Positions 45,500 through 57,700 of a DNA stretch of 64,000 nucleotides are shown here, in pieces. The stretch spans positions 92,247,943 to 92,311,942 of the forward strand of contig CM071936.1 of the NCBI GenBank assembly GCA_016081115.2, written 5' to 3'. Every line of letters begins with the position of its first letter. Position 1 is the first letter of the stretch. The translations under genes and the position numbers were made by a program. Source of the stretch: Rehmannia glutinosa. Lineage: Eukaryota; Streptophyta; Magnoliopsida; Lamiales; Orobanchaceae. The notes below the pieces were generated by a model, which saw only the letters and a list, made by a program, of their open reading frames with translations, had not been told where the DNA came from and did not search any database.

Positions 45500-47160
45500 T
45501 TTTGGTTAACCTAAATCCTTCATTATTTGACTTGTTTCCTTTAGTTTGGTCCGAGGTAGTGCACGAACACTCGCTCAGGCGAGGAGATTTATACCGCTCA
45601 TACAGGAGGTCGAGGCTTTTCGCAAGGAGAATTAGTTCAACTACTAGGACTTTAAAGACAACAAAATCGAGAATACGGGGGATGTGGACGAAGAAAATAA
45701 GGTAATAATGGGATCAACGAAAGTTACCAATACCGGTTCCACGTGACAGCTATCCGTGATTACTTTTTCAACCTCAAACGAATCGTAATTTGTGGTGGTA
45801 TTGCTCATATACCGATAAATGCCAACAACTTCGAGCTTAAATCGACATCGATCAACATGGTACAATAGAACCCGGTTTGGGGTTTATGAATGAAGATCCT
45901 AATTCTCACTTCGCACATTTCATCCAAATATGCAATACAATAAAAATGAATGGAGTTTCTGATGATGCCATAAGATTGCACCTATCTCTTTCTTTGGGGA
46001 ATAAGGCGAGAACTGGTTGGGTACTTGACGCAAGGAAGTGTGAGCACATGGGATGATCTCGAGCTAAAAGTTCTTATTCAAATTCTCCCTTTTTTTTTTT
46101 CCACGAGCAAAACTTTGCAGCCTTAAAAGCAAAATTACTCAATTCCGACAGTTTGACTCAGGAGCCTTTGTATGAGGCTTGGGAAAGATTTCGGGGATTT
46201 GTTACTAAGATGTCCACAACATGGGTTCTCGGAGGATCAACAGTTATGTTTCTTCTATAATGGTTTAATGGGAAAAACGAGGGCCTTGTTGATGCGGCGT
46301 TAAATGAGGAGCTTTGTTGGCAAGATTTCCACAAGACGCCTTGAATCTTCTTGAAGAAATGGCTATGAAACACGATTACTGGTGGCGTCTCGAAAAGATC
46401 TAATGTACAACGAGTAGCCATAATCCGAGATTGGACGATTAAAGCGCTGACGGCACAAGTGGCGGCTGACAACTCAATTGAGTGTTTTTGGAAAGAAGAA
46501 AAGCTGTGGCTGAAGACACAAGCACGGGTAGTGAAGCTCTTTTATACCCGATGGAGAGGAGGTTATGTGAATAACCGGAATTTCAACAATTGATTTTGGA
46601 ACAATTCAAACTCAACACACTACCACCGGGATTGAGAAACCATGAAATTTTTCCACGCCAATACAAAAGAATGTGTTGCAACCACCTTGTGGCAAGGATT
46701 TAATGCATCAAATAAAAAGTAATGTAGAAGGCAAATCATCTTTGGAAGATGCTCTCACGTCATTCATAAATCAATCAAATGCATTCATGAGTGACACGAG
46801 TGAGTCGCCGCTAGACAAGATTCTAGGATGAACAAGGTGGAGCCATAAATGACCCATATGACAAGTTCGATAAAGAATCTTGAAAATAAAGTGGGCGATT
46901 GGCTACAATTGTTGGTGGGCAACATCAAAGGGTCAATTTCCGAGTAAACCCGGAAGTTAATTCTAAGGAGCAATGCAAGGCTATTAGGTTAAGCCAAGGA
47001 GTGGTATGGAATATGAGGGGCCTAAAGAAAAAATTCCGGAAATCAGAAAAATTCGGATGAAGCATCAGGCGGAAGATGTTGAATCTAAAATGAAAGATGG
47101 TGTCAAGTCGATGGGAAAAGAGAGACAAGAGGAGGAACAAACAAAAATAAAAGCTTAAAT
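45500..47160 (+). pseudogene. gag: Athila gag remnant
   Basis: Typical Athila gag blocks appear across shifting frames: the FxLKPxxINMVQ-like start (45835-45868), MNGVSDDAIRLHL-like (45945-45985), the FFPRAK block near 46096-46115, TQEPLYEAWERF (about 46155-46190), CPQHGFSE-like (46210-46235), and NLLEEMAMKHDYWW (46342-46385). Below 46780 a Ser/Asn-rich part and a charged C-terminal part follow. Start codon not fixed. No frame exceeds about 100 codons. Confidence 0.8.
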
Positions 47161-47399
47161 CATCGTCTAACTCTAATATATCTAAATTGCCTATCTCTCT
47201 TCCCCTTCTCAAAGATTTCAAAAGAAAAAACTTGATGATCAATTTGCAAAATTCTTTGATATATTTAAGAAATTGCACATTAAAATTCCTTTTTGACGCA
47301 CTAGAGCAAATGCCAAATTACGCAAAAATTCTTAAGGATGTTATGTTTAAAAGAGGAAGATGACAAGCTTTTGAAACGATTGGATAATCGAAGGAAGCT

Positions 47400-47795
47400 A
47401 CCGCAAAAATCGGAAGATGGGGGAGTTTCACTATCCCTTGTGCTATTGGTGGTAACTTTAATAAAGCGTTGTGTGATTTAGGGCAAATATTAATTTGATG
47501 CCTTTGTCCATTTTCGAAGCTTGGACTCAAGGCGAAGTGAAGCCAACCACGGTGACATTAACTTTGCGGACCGATCACTTACATATCCAAAGGGAATTAT
47601 AGAAGACGTCTTTGGTAAAAGTTGATAAATTTATATTCCTGTGGATTTCTTGTTCTTGATATGGAAGAAGATCGTGACGTTCCATTGATACTTGAGCGTC
47701 CATTTCTTGCTACCGGTAAAACCTTAATAGATGTACAAGGAGAGCTCACTTTACATGTTAATGATGAGCACGTTTTATTTTATATATAAAGGCGA
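47400..47795 (+). pseudogene. pol: Athila protease remnant
   Basis: The run GSFTIPCAIGGNFNKALCDL followed by G and INLMPLSIFE (47424-47520), then VKPTTVTLTLR and LVKVDKFIF further on, is the Athila-type aspartic protease region, in which the active site reads CDLGA rather than DTGA. The second block (EEDRDVPLIL-like, then FLATG) is readable at 47665-47715. Confidence 0.8.
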
Positions 47796-48039
47796 TGAAA
47801 TTTCATGATATACGGTAGAGCATTGTCATTTTTAGATATAGTTAGTTCATGCATTGAGGATTATGTTGATCATACATTGTCTACATATGATTTAGAATTT
47901 GGTCTAACCCACGTGCTCAATGTCGAGTGTTGTGCTTGATTTTGATAACCAAGATTTGTAAAGATCTATGTTTGTGCCTTAGATCATATGCGTGAACTAC
48001 CAGAGCGCAGAGGCGAGAAACGCAAAGCGAGTAAATAAG

Positions 48040-48240
48040 GAGCAAAACCTACGTAAAATGCACGACCGTGCGTCCACGCCACGGCAACCCGTGCGTGATC
48101 CGCGTGATGGTTGAGAATCCTGAAGAGGCGCCGCAGGCGACCCGTGCATGATGAAGGGAGAATGAAGACAGGATCCGACGACCCGACCCGGCGCCCTCGA
48201 AGACTAAGCAGCCCGTGCGTTACCCTGAAACAACAACATC
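48040..48240 (+). repeat. GC-rich CCCGTGCG cluster between protease and RT
   Basis: ACCCGTGCGTG, GACCCGTGCATG and AGCCCGTGCGTT recur within 200 bp, the same words as in the element's LTR and after the integrase. It lies between the protease and the LKQLPEHLKYAFLG block (48261-48302), so it is in the linker of the polyprotein. Confidence 0.65.
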
Positions 48241-49300
48241 GACTAACAAGACTCAAGCAATTACCCGAACACCTCAAATATGCATTTCTTGGGGCAAATG
48301 CAAATCCAGGTAATTGTTTCATCTCTTCTCACTCCTACTCATCTTGATAAATTGTTAAGGTTTTACGTAAACATAAGTCACTCGGATGGTCTATAAGTGA
48401 TTTAAAGGCATAAGTCCATCCGTTGTAATGCATAAAATTCGGGGATGGAAGATGTTTATAAACCATCAAGATAAAACCAAAAGACGACTAAACCTTATCA
48501 TGCAAGATGTGGTTAGGAAGAAGTGTTTAAACGGGTAGATCTTTGGATCATTTTTGCTATATCCGATAGCTCATGGGTAAGTCCGGTACAAGTGGTGCCA
48601 AAAATGGGGGTACTTGATGCGTGAAAAATGAGAATGAGGAAACTGATTGCTACTAGAATTATTACCGGGTGGCTAATATGCATTGATTATAGAAAACTTA
48701 ATGATGCCACTCGAAAGGATCATTTTCCCTCCCATTTATAGATATGATGTTGGATCGTCTAAAGAAAGTTATGATTATTATTGCTTTTAGATGGTTATTA
48801 AGGGTACAATCAAATCATGATTGCACTAGAAGACCAGGAAAAACGACATTTACATGTCCTTATGGCACATTTGCATTTTGCCGCATGCCATTTCGCTTAT
48901 GTAATGCACCTGCCACTTTCCAACGTTGTATGATGGCTATATTTCGATCTTATTGAAAAAGTTGGAGGTGTTTATGGGACGATTTCTCTGTTTGGTGACT
49001 CTTTTTGATAATTGTCTTCACAATCTTTCCTTAGTCTTACAACGATGTGAAGAGACCAACGTGACTCAATTTGGAAAAGTGCCATTTATGGTACGCGATG
49101 GTAATGTACTTGGTCATCGAGTCTCTTCGAGGTTTCGCAAGAGAGATCGGGCAAAGATTGTAGCGATCGAAAAATTACCACCTCCTACAAACGAAAAATC
49201 CATTTGAGCTTCTTGGGCCATCGCCGATTCTATAGAAGGCTTATCGTAACTTTTCTAAAATTTCTAAGCCTTGAGCCAATTGTTAGAAAAAAAGATGTTG
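48241..49300 (+). pseudogene. pol: Athila reverse transcriptase remnant
   Basis: LKQLPEHLKYAFLG (48261-48302) marks the linker before RT. SDSSWVSPVQVVPK (48560-48605, shifted), CIDYRKLND (48680-48705) and FTCPYGTFAFCRMPF (48848-48895) are conserved RT blocks, followed by LCNAPATFQRCMMAIF (48900-48945). The DDFSV motif containing the catalytic pair is at about 48975-48993 and the CLHNLSLVLQRCEETN block at 49014-49060. FLGHRRFYRRLI (49210-49245) is the thumb. At least six shifts break the frame. Confidence 0.87.
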
Positions 49301-49790
49301 CTTTCAATTTTTCCAATGATTATTTGCGGGCGCTTGAAACTTTGAAGAAGGCATTGGTGACACTTTTTTATTCTTGTCTCCACTAGATTGAGTCAATCGC
49401 TTGAATTGATGTGTGATCTCGGCGATTTTGCGGTAGGGGCTGTTCTCGGTCGAAAGAGGAAAAATTGTTTAGATCCATCTACTATGCTAGTAGAGAGCGT
49501 TGGGCCGATGCTGCTCAGCGAAATTACACCACTACTGAGGAAGGAGATGTTGGCGATTGTTTTCGCATTTGATAAATTCGATCATACTTGATTGGGACGA
49601 AAATGATTGTTCACACCGACCATCACGGCCATCAAATACCTTTTTGATAAAAGGATGCAAAACCGAGTTGATTCGGTGGATCTTATTATTTCAAGAGTTT
49701 GATGTGGAAATCAGGCTAGGAAGGGATGTGAGAAAACGTAGACCAATAATGTCTAGAATTGAAAATCAAGATGAACGCTAAGAAGCACTG
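49301..49790 (+). pseudogene. pol: Athila RNase H remnant
   Basis: LELMCDLGDFAVGAVLG (49399-49449) carries the first RNase H Asp, followed by KEMLAIVFAFDKF (49543-49580). The later blocks (VHTDH-like, IKYLF) are at 49605-49645 in another frame, and LIRWILLFQEFDVEIR closes it (49667-49715). Confidence 0.85.
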
Positions 49791-49859
49791 GAATTGATAA
49801 AGGAAGAATTTCTGATGAGCGATTACTCATACTCGAGGCAAAAATTTTCGTGGTGGCGG

Positions 49860-50930
49860 GGACTGTCAACTATTTGGATACGGAGTTTCGCCTCCCGGGA
49901 TCTATCGCCCCATCAAAGAAGAAGTTCTTACATGATGTAAAGTCACATGTGGGACGACCCTTTTTCACTTTAAGAGGTGCGCCCGACAAAATCATAAGAA
50001 GATGCGTGCCTCAACAAGAATGGAGGGATTCTTACAACGAACATGTCATTCCGCACCCTCCTGGGAGTGACGTTTTGGCCAACTCGCGAAGAAGGTATTA
50101 CCAAAAGCAGCTATCTGGCCCACTTTATTTAACGATTGTTATTTGTTTGTGCAACAATGTGACATGTGTTAGCGAATGGGAAACATTTCGGAAGACACGA
50201 GATGCCGATGACAAATGTAATCGAAGTTGAATTGTTCCGATGTGTGGGGATTGATTTTATGGGCCCATTTTATCATCTTCGAGCTATCAATATATTCTAC
50301 TTTTGCAGAGAGTATGTATCCATTGGGTAGAGGCGATTCCTTCCAAAACAAATGATGCTCGAGATTGTGATGCGGTTCCTTAAGAAAATATATTTACTCG
50401 ATTCGGCACCCAAGAGCTCTAATTAGTGATGGAGGTCGCATTTGTAAATAAATTGACGAGCAACTTGTTGGCAAAATATGGGGTGAAACATAAAGTTGCA
50501 TTGGCATACCATCCACAAGCCAATGGGCAAGCGAGTAAGGGCGATCGGGAGATCAAACAAATCCTTGAAAAGACGGTGAACGTTACCGAAAAGGATTGGG
50601 CGTTAAACAAAGCATTTTGGGCCGATCAAAGCCAAATCGGGATTTTCAAAAGGCCGTGAAGAGAGGTTGCTCATTTAATGAGATGGAAGAGTTTCTGGAT
50701 GAAGCTTTACGAGAACTCCACGAATTTATAAAGAAAGAAACGAGATGGCATGACAAAATGATCAAGAAAAAGTTTTACGAGAGGGAACGATCCTCTTGTA
50801 TAATTCACGCCTTAAATTTTTCCAGGAAAACTTCAGTGCAGGTAGTGGGGCCATTCGTGATAAAGAAAGTATTGAATCACTCCGAGTCGTGGAATTGCTA
50901 ACAAAAAGATAGTGACACTTTCATGGTAAG
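49860..50930 (+). pseudogene. pol: Athila integrase remnant
   Basis: Recognisable blocks: DKIIRRCVPQQE (49987-50022), the GIDFMGPF-type core start with its Asp (about 50250-50270), FKxxxTRFGTPRALISDGG-like (50385-50435), YGVKHKVALAYHPQANGQA (50477-50535) with the following EIKQILEKTVNV (50549-50585), and a basic C-terminus (RWHDKMIKKKF, 50743-50776). The catalytic residues are partly displaced by shifts. Confidence 0.83.
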
Positions 50931-51870
50931 CGGTTAGTGGATTAAACATTACTTTCACCGAGGTAATCAAGGAGGTGACATCCGTCACCTTACTTGAGAC
51001 GTCAACGGAACAAGCGCTTCGAGCTAAAGACGTTAAATATAACGCTTTTGGGAGCGACCAGACGGTTTGTGTGGATTTCATTTTTTTGGTGTGTGTTTTG
51101 TTTTAAATTTTGTATGATTGGTGTGATTTTAAAAAAAAAAACCCGGTGGTCATGTCAGTATGCACGGGTAGCCGGTGTACGGGCACCACCGTGCGTCTCG
51201 GAGGGGATAGCCTTTCAGACGGCATTGTTACGGGTGGCGCATTACGCACGGCCCGTGTGTCTGAAGGGGAAAATTTTTGTTTCGGCATGGCGCATGGGTA
51301 ACTCGGCGCCGGCAAGACGACCGTCTGCGCCTTTATAGGAAAAGTGCAAATAAGAGCGGGTTAAACATCTGCTGTTTTCATTCCCAAACCTTACAAGCGC
51401 GCGCCTCTTTAAAAGTCCCCACTTGTGATAAAAAATTCTTGAGTCTTCATCTAAAATCGCATATAATCCACTTTCCCCATCATATTGGGACTACAAGTGC
51501 ATTGCATTCTAGTTTTGATTGAAGGAATTGGGGAAAAAAACACCAGAGTTCAAGTTCTTCCCTTTGAGTTGAAATTAAATTAGGTAAGAACATCGTTTTC
51601 TCTTGTGAATTTCTTGTAAATTATGTGATGGGAATCATGATTGGTGCTTGCTTTGATATTTTGCTATGAATTGAATGAGTTATTCTTTAAGGCAAATTGC
51701 TCAACACCTTGTGGGCTTGTCACGATTGAGGAGATGATTTGAATGAATTGTTGATTAATGGGCATGAACTATGATTATTGTGAGCTTTAAGTTAATGCTT
51801 CCCTAGTGTGGCCATAATATTTGATTGTTTTGAGGGTGCTTGATCGATCAAAGTGAGGTAGGAAAGTTCA
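50931..51870 (+). other. Athila spacer after integrase
   Basis: Non-coding. 51150-51320 is a third GC-rich cluster with CACGGGTAGCCGG, GCACGGCCCGTG and related words. A TTTATAGG motif near 51331-51338, followed by an AT-rich leader with CAGGTAAG-like sites, could be a second promoter or splice region for the downstream ORF, but this is not shown. Confidence 0.5.
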
Positions 51871-51879
51871 ATATGCCAC

Positions 51880-53430
51880 CCCAATTTTGTTGGCCTAAAT
51901 TTATCATTATGTCTTGCCAGCGATCTTGTTAAGGATGCTAATGAGTTTATTTCAGGTACCAATTCTATCATAGGATGTGAAGAATCCCCAAGGTGGAAGA
52001 CGTGCGGCGTGTGGCGGCCTAACGAGACGAGGGCACCTTGAGAGTGGGCAGGCCAGCCCATGGCATATGGGGTTGTATTTAATGACAGATTTAAATGATA
52101 TTGAAAGCGGTGGAATCGCTTAGTTGGTCACCAAATAGCTCCATCCCGCTACGCCGATATTACGACTGTACCCAAATTTTGGGGATACATGAGGACATTT
52201 GGCATCTCTTCGCAAAGGTCGGATGGACCAATTTCACGAGTCAGTAAGGTGGCCCGACCTTTAAGCGATTCACGTTGAATTTGAGTACCGTCAAGTACTC
52301 CAAACAAGGTGGGGCTTTTTGAACCATTTGAGATACATTTCGGTTGGGGGAAACGTGGCGACTATCCATTACCCAACTGAACACCATTTTTGAGGTCCCA
52401 GCTAACTCGATTGTACCCAATGGACGATTATGATCGATTATGCATTTTGGAGAATCTTTGGTAGAAATGCAGCGAGGCATGGGCCCATATTTGTATGCGC
52501 CGCATTTAACCGCCTTAAAAAGCCTCGATCCTGAATCCGGCCTTTTTAGGTAGACATACAACGCGACTTCATCCTCCGTGTTCAAGAGACAATATTGGGG
52601 AATGACTCACGAGGAATTATCTAATATGGTGTATGCTCACAATACACCTTACACAGCCCGCTTTACTTCGCAGCAAGTCGAGCATTGTTAAGGCGATATG
52701 GGGTACTATTTATATAAGGGTCCGATTACCCCTATTGCCCGACATTTCAACATCGATTTGTAGGTTTGGAGGCCTATACTTCCAAAAAGACTCAGTTAAT
52801 TTGGCATCTCTACGCACCCACATGAGGTTTATCGCAAATGAAGATAATGTGTTGGTTCTTCTGAAGAAAGGTGCCGCATTTCCATTTCTAACCCGACATA
52901 CACCCACAGTAGATACTTTGGGACCACAATAAACTTCCTAATGAACTGCGACGCGCATACCGTAGGTGGAAGCTATAGATGCAGAAGGAGGCGCGCAGTT
53001 GGGCTTCTCCAGGATGGAGTGATATGGTGGCGGAGGGAAGAAGCCACGAGAAGAGAAATGGGGGTGGAACCTCATCACCTCAACTTGGTTATGACATTCC
53101 CAGTCCTCACATTTTAGGCGATTACCCCGACCTCATATAGTAGCGGGATCGTCCCTGAACCTCTCATGGTGGCGGCGTCCCAACGCTTGGCAATGAATTT
53201 CAAGATATCTATGCATTTGGGGAGACTGCGCCCGTGGCATTTAGCCGAGCTGAGCGGCGGATGGTGGATTTGCTGCGGCGATCAGTGATTTCCTCGCATC
53301 CGGGAGGACTATGACGAGGAGGTCCAAGGAGACGTGGAAAGTGCTTGCAAAGGTTGCAATGTGGCATATCTCACAAGGCTAATTTCCCACCACCAACCCG
53401 TAGTGATTGGTATATCTCCCACTTTTTCAC
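51880..53430 (+). pseudogene. Athila ORF-1/env-like ORF remnant (PF03078-like)
   Basis: Downstream of integrase, where Athila elements carry their extra (env-like) ORF. Readable pieces include GIHEDIWHLFAKVGWTNF (52187-52240), FKRFTLN and STVKYSKQGGAF (52260-52315), RLGETWRLSITQLN and TIFEVP (52344-52402), and GMGPYLYAPHLTALKSLD (52479-52532). These fit the ATHILA ORF-1 pattern (a GL..D...L.. block, then TLEFLST, then a W.L..LN block). Later parts (52960-53400) are degraded. Its function is unknown; no membrane segment or signal peptide can be claimed. Confidence 0.72.
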
Positions 53431-54056
53431 TATTGAAATTCTATCTTTTCCAGATTCGAAAAAAATATAATTTCATTCCAAGTTTTGGGAGAGGTAGTAT
53501 TTTTGATACATGAAAAGTGTAGATGAAAAAAAAATTCATTGCATTGTTGTGTTTTTCATATAGTTGCATATAGAACATTACAGGTTGCGTTGCATTAGAG
53601 AAGCATGTTTGGCGACTTTAACATGTTTATTGCTTTCATAGATGTTAGAGAGTGAGTTATTTGGGCATGATGCAACTTGTTGTTAATGTGTTGATTGAAA
53701 ATTTGTATTGTTGGGATTGGATGTTGGGTATGAGTTGATTGACTTGAGAATAGATAACATTGAGCATGGTCGATAAGGAAACTGGTTTGATGCTTCGAAT
53801 TACACATTTGCAAGCCTTGTGAGCTTTTCGAGCTTTTATCATGATATCTGTGTAAATTTGTTGTGATTTGAGTATCATTCATGTTAAGGGGAATTCTGCA
53901 CTTGCCTCTTTACTCTCCGTCATGCCACATATTAGCGGACTTATGAATGTATTAAAAAGGCCATCTTTGCTAGCTCTTCCAAATTTCTTTTTTGCTTACC
54001 TTGCGAAGATGCGTTAAATTCCTAGTTAAGCAATACGTAAATTGAACGAAGTACAC
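53431..54056 (+). other. Athila 3' non-coding region, cut by gap
   Basis: AT-rich sequence without coding blocks, ending at the N run. No polypurine tract or 3' LTR start was identified. Confidence 0.5.
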
Positions 54057-54156
54057 NNNNNNNNNNNNNNNNNNNNNNNNNNNNNNNNNNNNNNNNNNNN
54101 NNNNNNNNNNNNNNNNNNNNNNNNNNNNNNNNNNNNNNNNNNNNNNNNNNNNNNNN
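54057..54156. other. Assembly gap (100 N)
   Basis: Exactly 100 N, the conventional size for a scaffold gap of unknown length. The left side is Athila 3' region and the right side is the tail of a plus-strand B LTR. Confidence 0.99.
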
Positions 54157-54528
54157 GATGAGGACTTTGTCGAGGATTTTGAACCGACCACGGACCGAGC
54201 TTTCGTACTCCGCTTGTTGGACTTACTATCTTCTCGTTGATGATGTTGCTAGACTTGTTTCTTTTGTTGTTGTTGGACTCTTTTATTCTCTTTTCATTTC
54301 GGGTCTCAGAATCAAGGGCGTAGGACCCTTTGAATATTAAGTTATTATCTTTAATTGATTTCGGGGATGTAATTTGGATATTGTGGACTAAGTTGTAATT
54401 TGTACTTATGTTATTTTATTTCCGCCGCTATTTGACTCTGTTTCATTGGGTTCTCGTTGATATTCGTCTGATCTGTTTGGTTATTTGTATTTAAGTTGTG
54501 GATCGTCGCGTCCCCGTTGGGCGTGACA
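54157..54528 (+). repeat. B-type LTR tail after the gap
   Basis: The sequence from GATGAGGACTTTG to GTTGGGCGTGACA equals the last 370 bp of the B LTR (compare 27298-27646). The rest of this LTR lies in the gap. Confidence 0.9.
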
Positions 54529-54742
54529 CATACCATCAATCAATTTAGCCAAATTATAGAGGAAAATGTTCTTGGAATAAAATTATATATATTTTTCTAA
54601 ATTTAAAATTAAAGCTTGGAAGTCGATAATGTTTCACCAATATATGATTCTCAGAACAAAAATTAGAAAACCTCGATTTTATTCAAGATATTTATTTTGT
54701 TAAATTTATTGTGTCAATATATCAATAAAATATCAAATCTTT
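54529..54742. other. AT-rich spacer between two B LTRs
   Basis: No recognisable PBS follows the LTR tail at 54528, and no polypurine tract precedes 54748, so this is not an element interior. Confidence 0.65.
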
Positions 54743-54747
54743 AATTT

Positions 54748-57700
54748 TGTGAAGCCCAATTTTTTCGATCATGTAATTGATTCTTTTATGCGTCTATGTG
54801 ATCGACTATATATATTACAGCGTCACTTTGGCGGTAAATATTAATAATATATATATATTTTTGTATTTTATTTTCATTTTATTTAATTATTGTGATCATG
54901 ATCCTTATTAATTCTTTTTACATTTATGATCACTTGATTGATCATTATTGCTATTTTTATTTATTAGTCACCTTAGAATTTTAAGAGACTATTTATTTTA
55001 GAGACTTTTACCTTATAGAATTAAGATTTTGATTTAGATTAAGTGATCATAAGACTTAAAAGTGATCAAGAAATCATAATTATTTTGGAGATTGATATAT
55101 TTCATCTATTATCATCAAATTTGGGACAAATAAAAAATAAGGAATTACCATAATGCCCTTAGTATGGACGGCCATGATGATATTTTGGAGAAAATATCAT
55201 CCAACTCAGACACCTTTCACCTTTTATTAGTCATTTTGTGTATAATTATACCATTAATTCAAACATTATACACATCATCTCTTACATTACTTCTTTAATA
55301 TTATTTTCTTCGCAATATGTTGGAAGCCTTCCAATATTCCATTCAAACTACCTCATGCCCATACTCTTCACCTCCAAAATGTCTTCCCATGCAAGAGGCA
55401 AAAACGCATACAATTAACAAATCCTCTCCCTCTCCCTTTCTCTGAGGCGCCATAATGGCGATTTTACACAAAAATTCATTTTCATCCAACACATTTTTCT
55501 CAAGCCTTTTCTCAACTTCTCTCTAATCTCTCTAAAAATCCTTCACATCTTCAAATCTTCAAACAAAATTCATTCATATCTTCAAACCTTCAAACACCAA
55601 CTCTTCATCTTCAAATCTTCAACATAAGTTCTTCATATCTTTAAGTCACTCTTCTTCACATCTTCAAATATTCAAACCCAAGTCCTTCACATCTTCAAAC
55701 CCATCTTCATAACTCCAAGAACATCTTCTTCCTAACATCAAACATACTTTCTTTCTTCAAACATCTAAACCAAAACAAACAATCTTACCACTAAAACTCA
55801 AAAAATTTGAACACCCCATTTTCTCAAGGTAAGAAATTTCACTCTCAATTCAACTTAAATTCTTTCTACTCATCACCTTGATTCTTTTAACTTAAGTTTA
55901 TATTTTGGATTTTGAGGTACTTAGAAGACCACTTGGAGACATGCATGCATGGTGGTGAAACTTGAATACTTGAAGAAGAACTAGTAGAGAAATTTGGACT
56001 ACAAGGTAAGAATCGGACACTGAACCCTTCTTTCCTCTTTCTTTCTATTTTTTCAAATTTTAACACCCCTTTTTCATTTTTGAGAAATAGGGGCTGACCT
56101 TTAGGTGATTTTGGAGTTGAACCAAAATTTCCAATTTTAAGGCTTCAACTAGTCTCCAATCACCTACTTTACCAAGGTAAAGTGTAGTCCTTCTCATTTT
56201 CTTATCTCCTTCTTTTTCTCCTTAATTTTTCTCTCATTTTTCTAACTCCAAATTTTTGATATTTCTTGACTTAGGGGCTGACCTAAGTGACCTCATCCAA
56301 AATTGTGAAATTTATCCTTTTATTTCACAATTTTCCAATTTTAAAATGGGTGGAAAAATACTTTCCAACTATTAGGTGTTTTATTAAAAATGCATGTAGA
56401 AATTTTGATCATGAGCCTTGAGATATATAATCTATGTATTGCATGTCGATTGTATGTATCAAATCATGAAAATTCTCAAGAAGTTGCTCAAAATTGCTAT
56501 TTATTGAATTTTAGGTGCATGCATGTGCAATTTAATGTTCTATTTGATGAATTCTTGTATGTATTGGATATGCATGTGTATGATCTTCAAAATCCATGTT
56601 TTGGATGACTTATAACCTGGAAAAGTCGAGCATAATTGATTAAATTTCAATTTTGGACTTAAAAATATAAAAATGGAAAGTTGGTGGACTAAATTGCAAG
56701 AAAATGAAAGTTAAAGAACCCCTCTGCAAATTTCGAATTTTGGGACTGTACTCAGGTTCAAAAATGACTTTTGGACATTTTAATAAAGTTTTAAGAGTTT
56801 TAAGATAAATAAAATCAACCTTTAAAAGCCCAAGGACTAGATTGTAAAATTTTGAAAGTTTAAGGGCTACTTTGCAAATTATAAAACTGTACCAGACCTT
56901 AACTTTAAATTTTGAAAATTTTATTCTTAAGGTACTGGAAATGACATATTTTAAATGTATTCCAAAAATCCAAGTGTTTAGGGCTTGGAAAGTAATTTTT
57001 CTAAATTTGAGGGACTAAAGTGTAAAATACTAAACTTGAGGACCCAAATGAAATTTCAGGACTTATGCAGCCCATGCACTGGAAATACTAACCTAACTAT
57101 AATTTAATTATATTTTGGACCCAAGGTTCAAAATTCATAACAATTGGACCCCTAAAAGCCTTAAAGGCAATTATTTCAAAATGGGACAAAAATGATATTT
57201 TCAAACGTTAAAGGACCTAAACTTATTTCTTTTAAAAACTGCTTTTGTTCCAATATCCTACCAACCTTAGTGACATTTTCCAACTGGAATCACATTAAAA
57301 GCCCTTCCGGTTTGTGAGTTCCGATTATTTTAAACTTAAGGTCCAAATTGGCAATTTTTACAAATTTGGGGCCAATGTGAGAATTTTACAAAAGCTCGAC
57401 CTCAAAACTTTAAAAACCTGAATCTATGGACAATTTGGAGAATTTAGGAACTGAACTCATAATTTTTCAAGGTCGGGATATTTATTTATTCAATTTTTAA
57501 CCCCAAAAGTGTTAGTTTTTACAAAACGGAGCTAAATTGAAAATTTTCTTTTATAAAGGACCTAACTCAAATTATTTTGTATTTTACTAAAATATCCCTG
57601 GACCCTCTGACTTGGAGATTTAATTAAAATATTTTATTCTCCCAAAAACCCTTGACTTATCGGATCAATTTGACCAATTAATACCCGATCGCGGAGCGAC

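Larger units (their letters stand above)
43884..54056 (+). mobile_element. Athila-type Ty3/gypsy retrotransposon, 3' end missing
   Basis: From 43884 the order is 5' LTR, a tRNA-Asp-type PBS (TGGCGCCG), gag, protease, RT, RNase H, integrase and a further ORF resembling ATHILA ORF-1 (env-like position). The protein phrases are those of Athila elements. It sits in a reverse B-like LTR and runs into the assembly gap at 54057, so the 3' LTR and right target duplication are not visible. All frames are degraded. Confidence 0.9.

Noticed and set aside
47984..48322. 112-codon minus-strand frame
   Set aside because: It is antisense to the GC-rich linker of the Athila polyprotein and includes no known domain.
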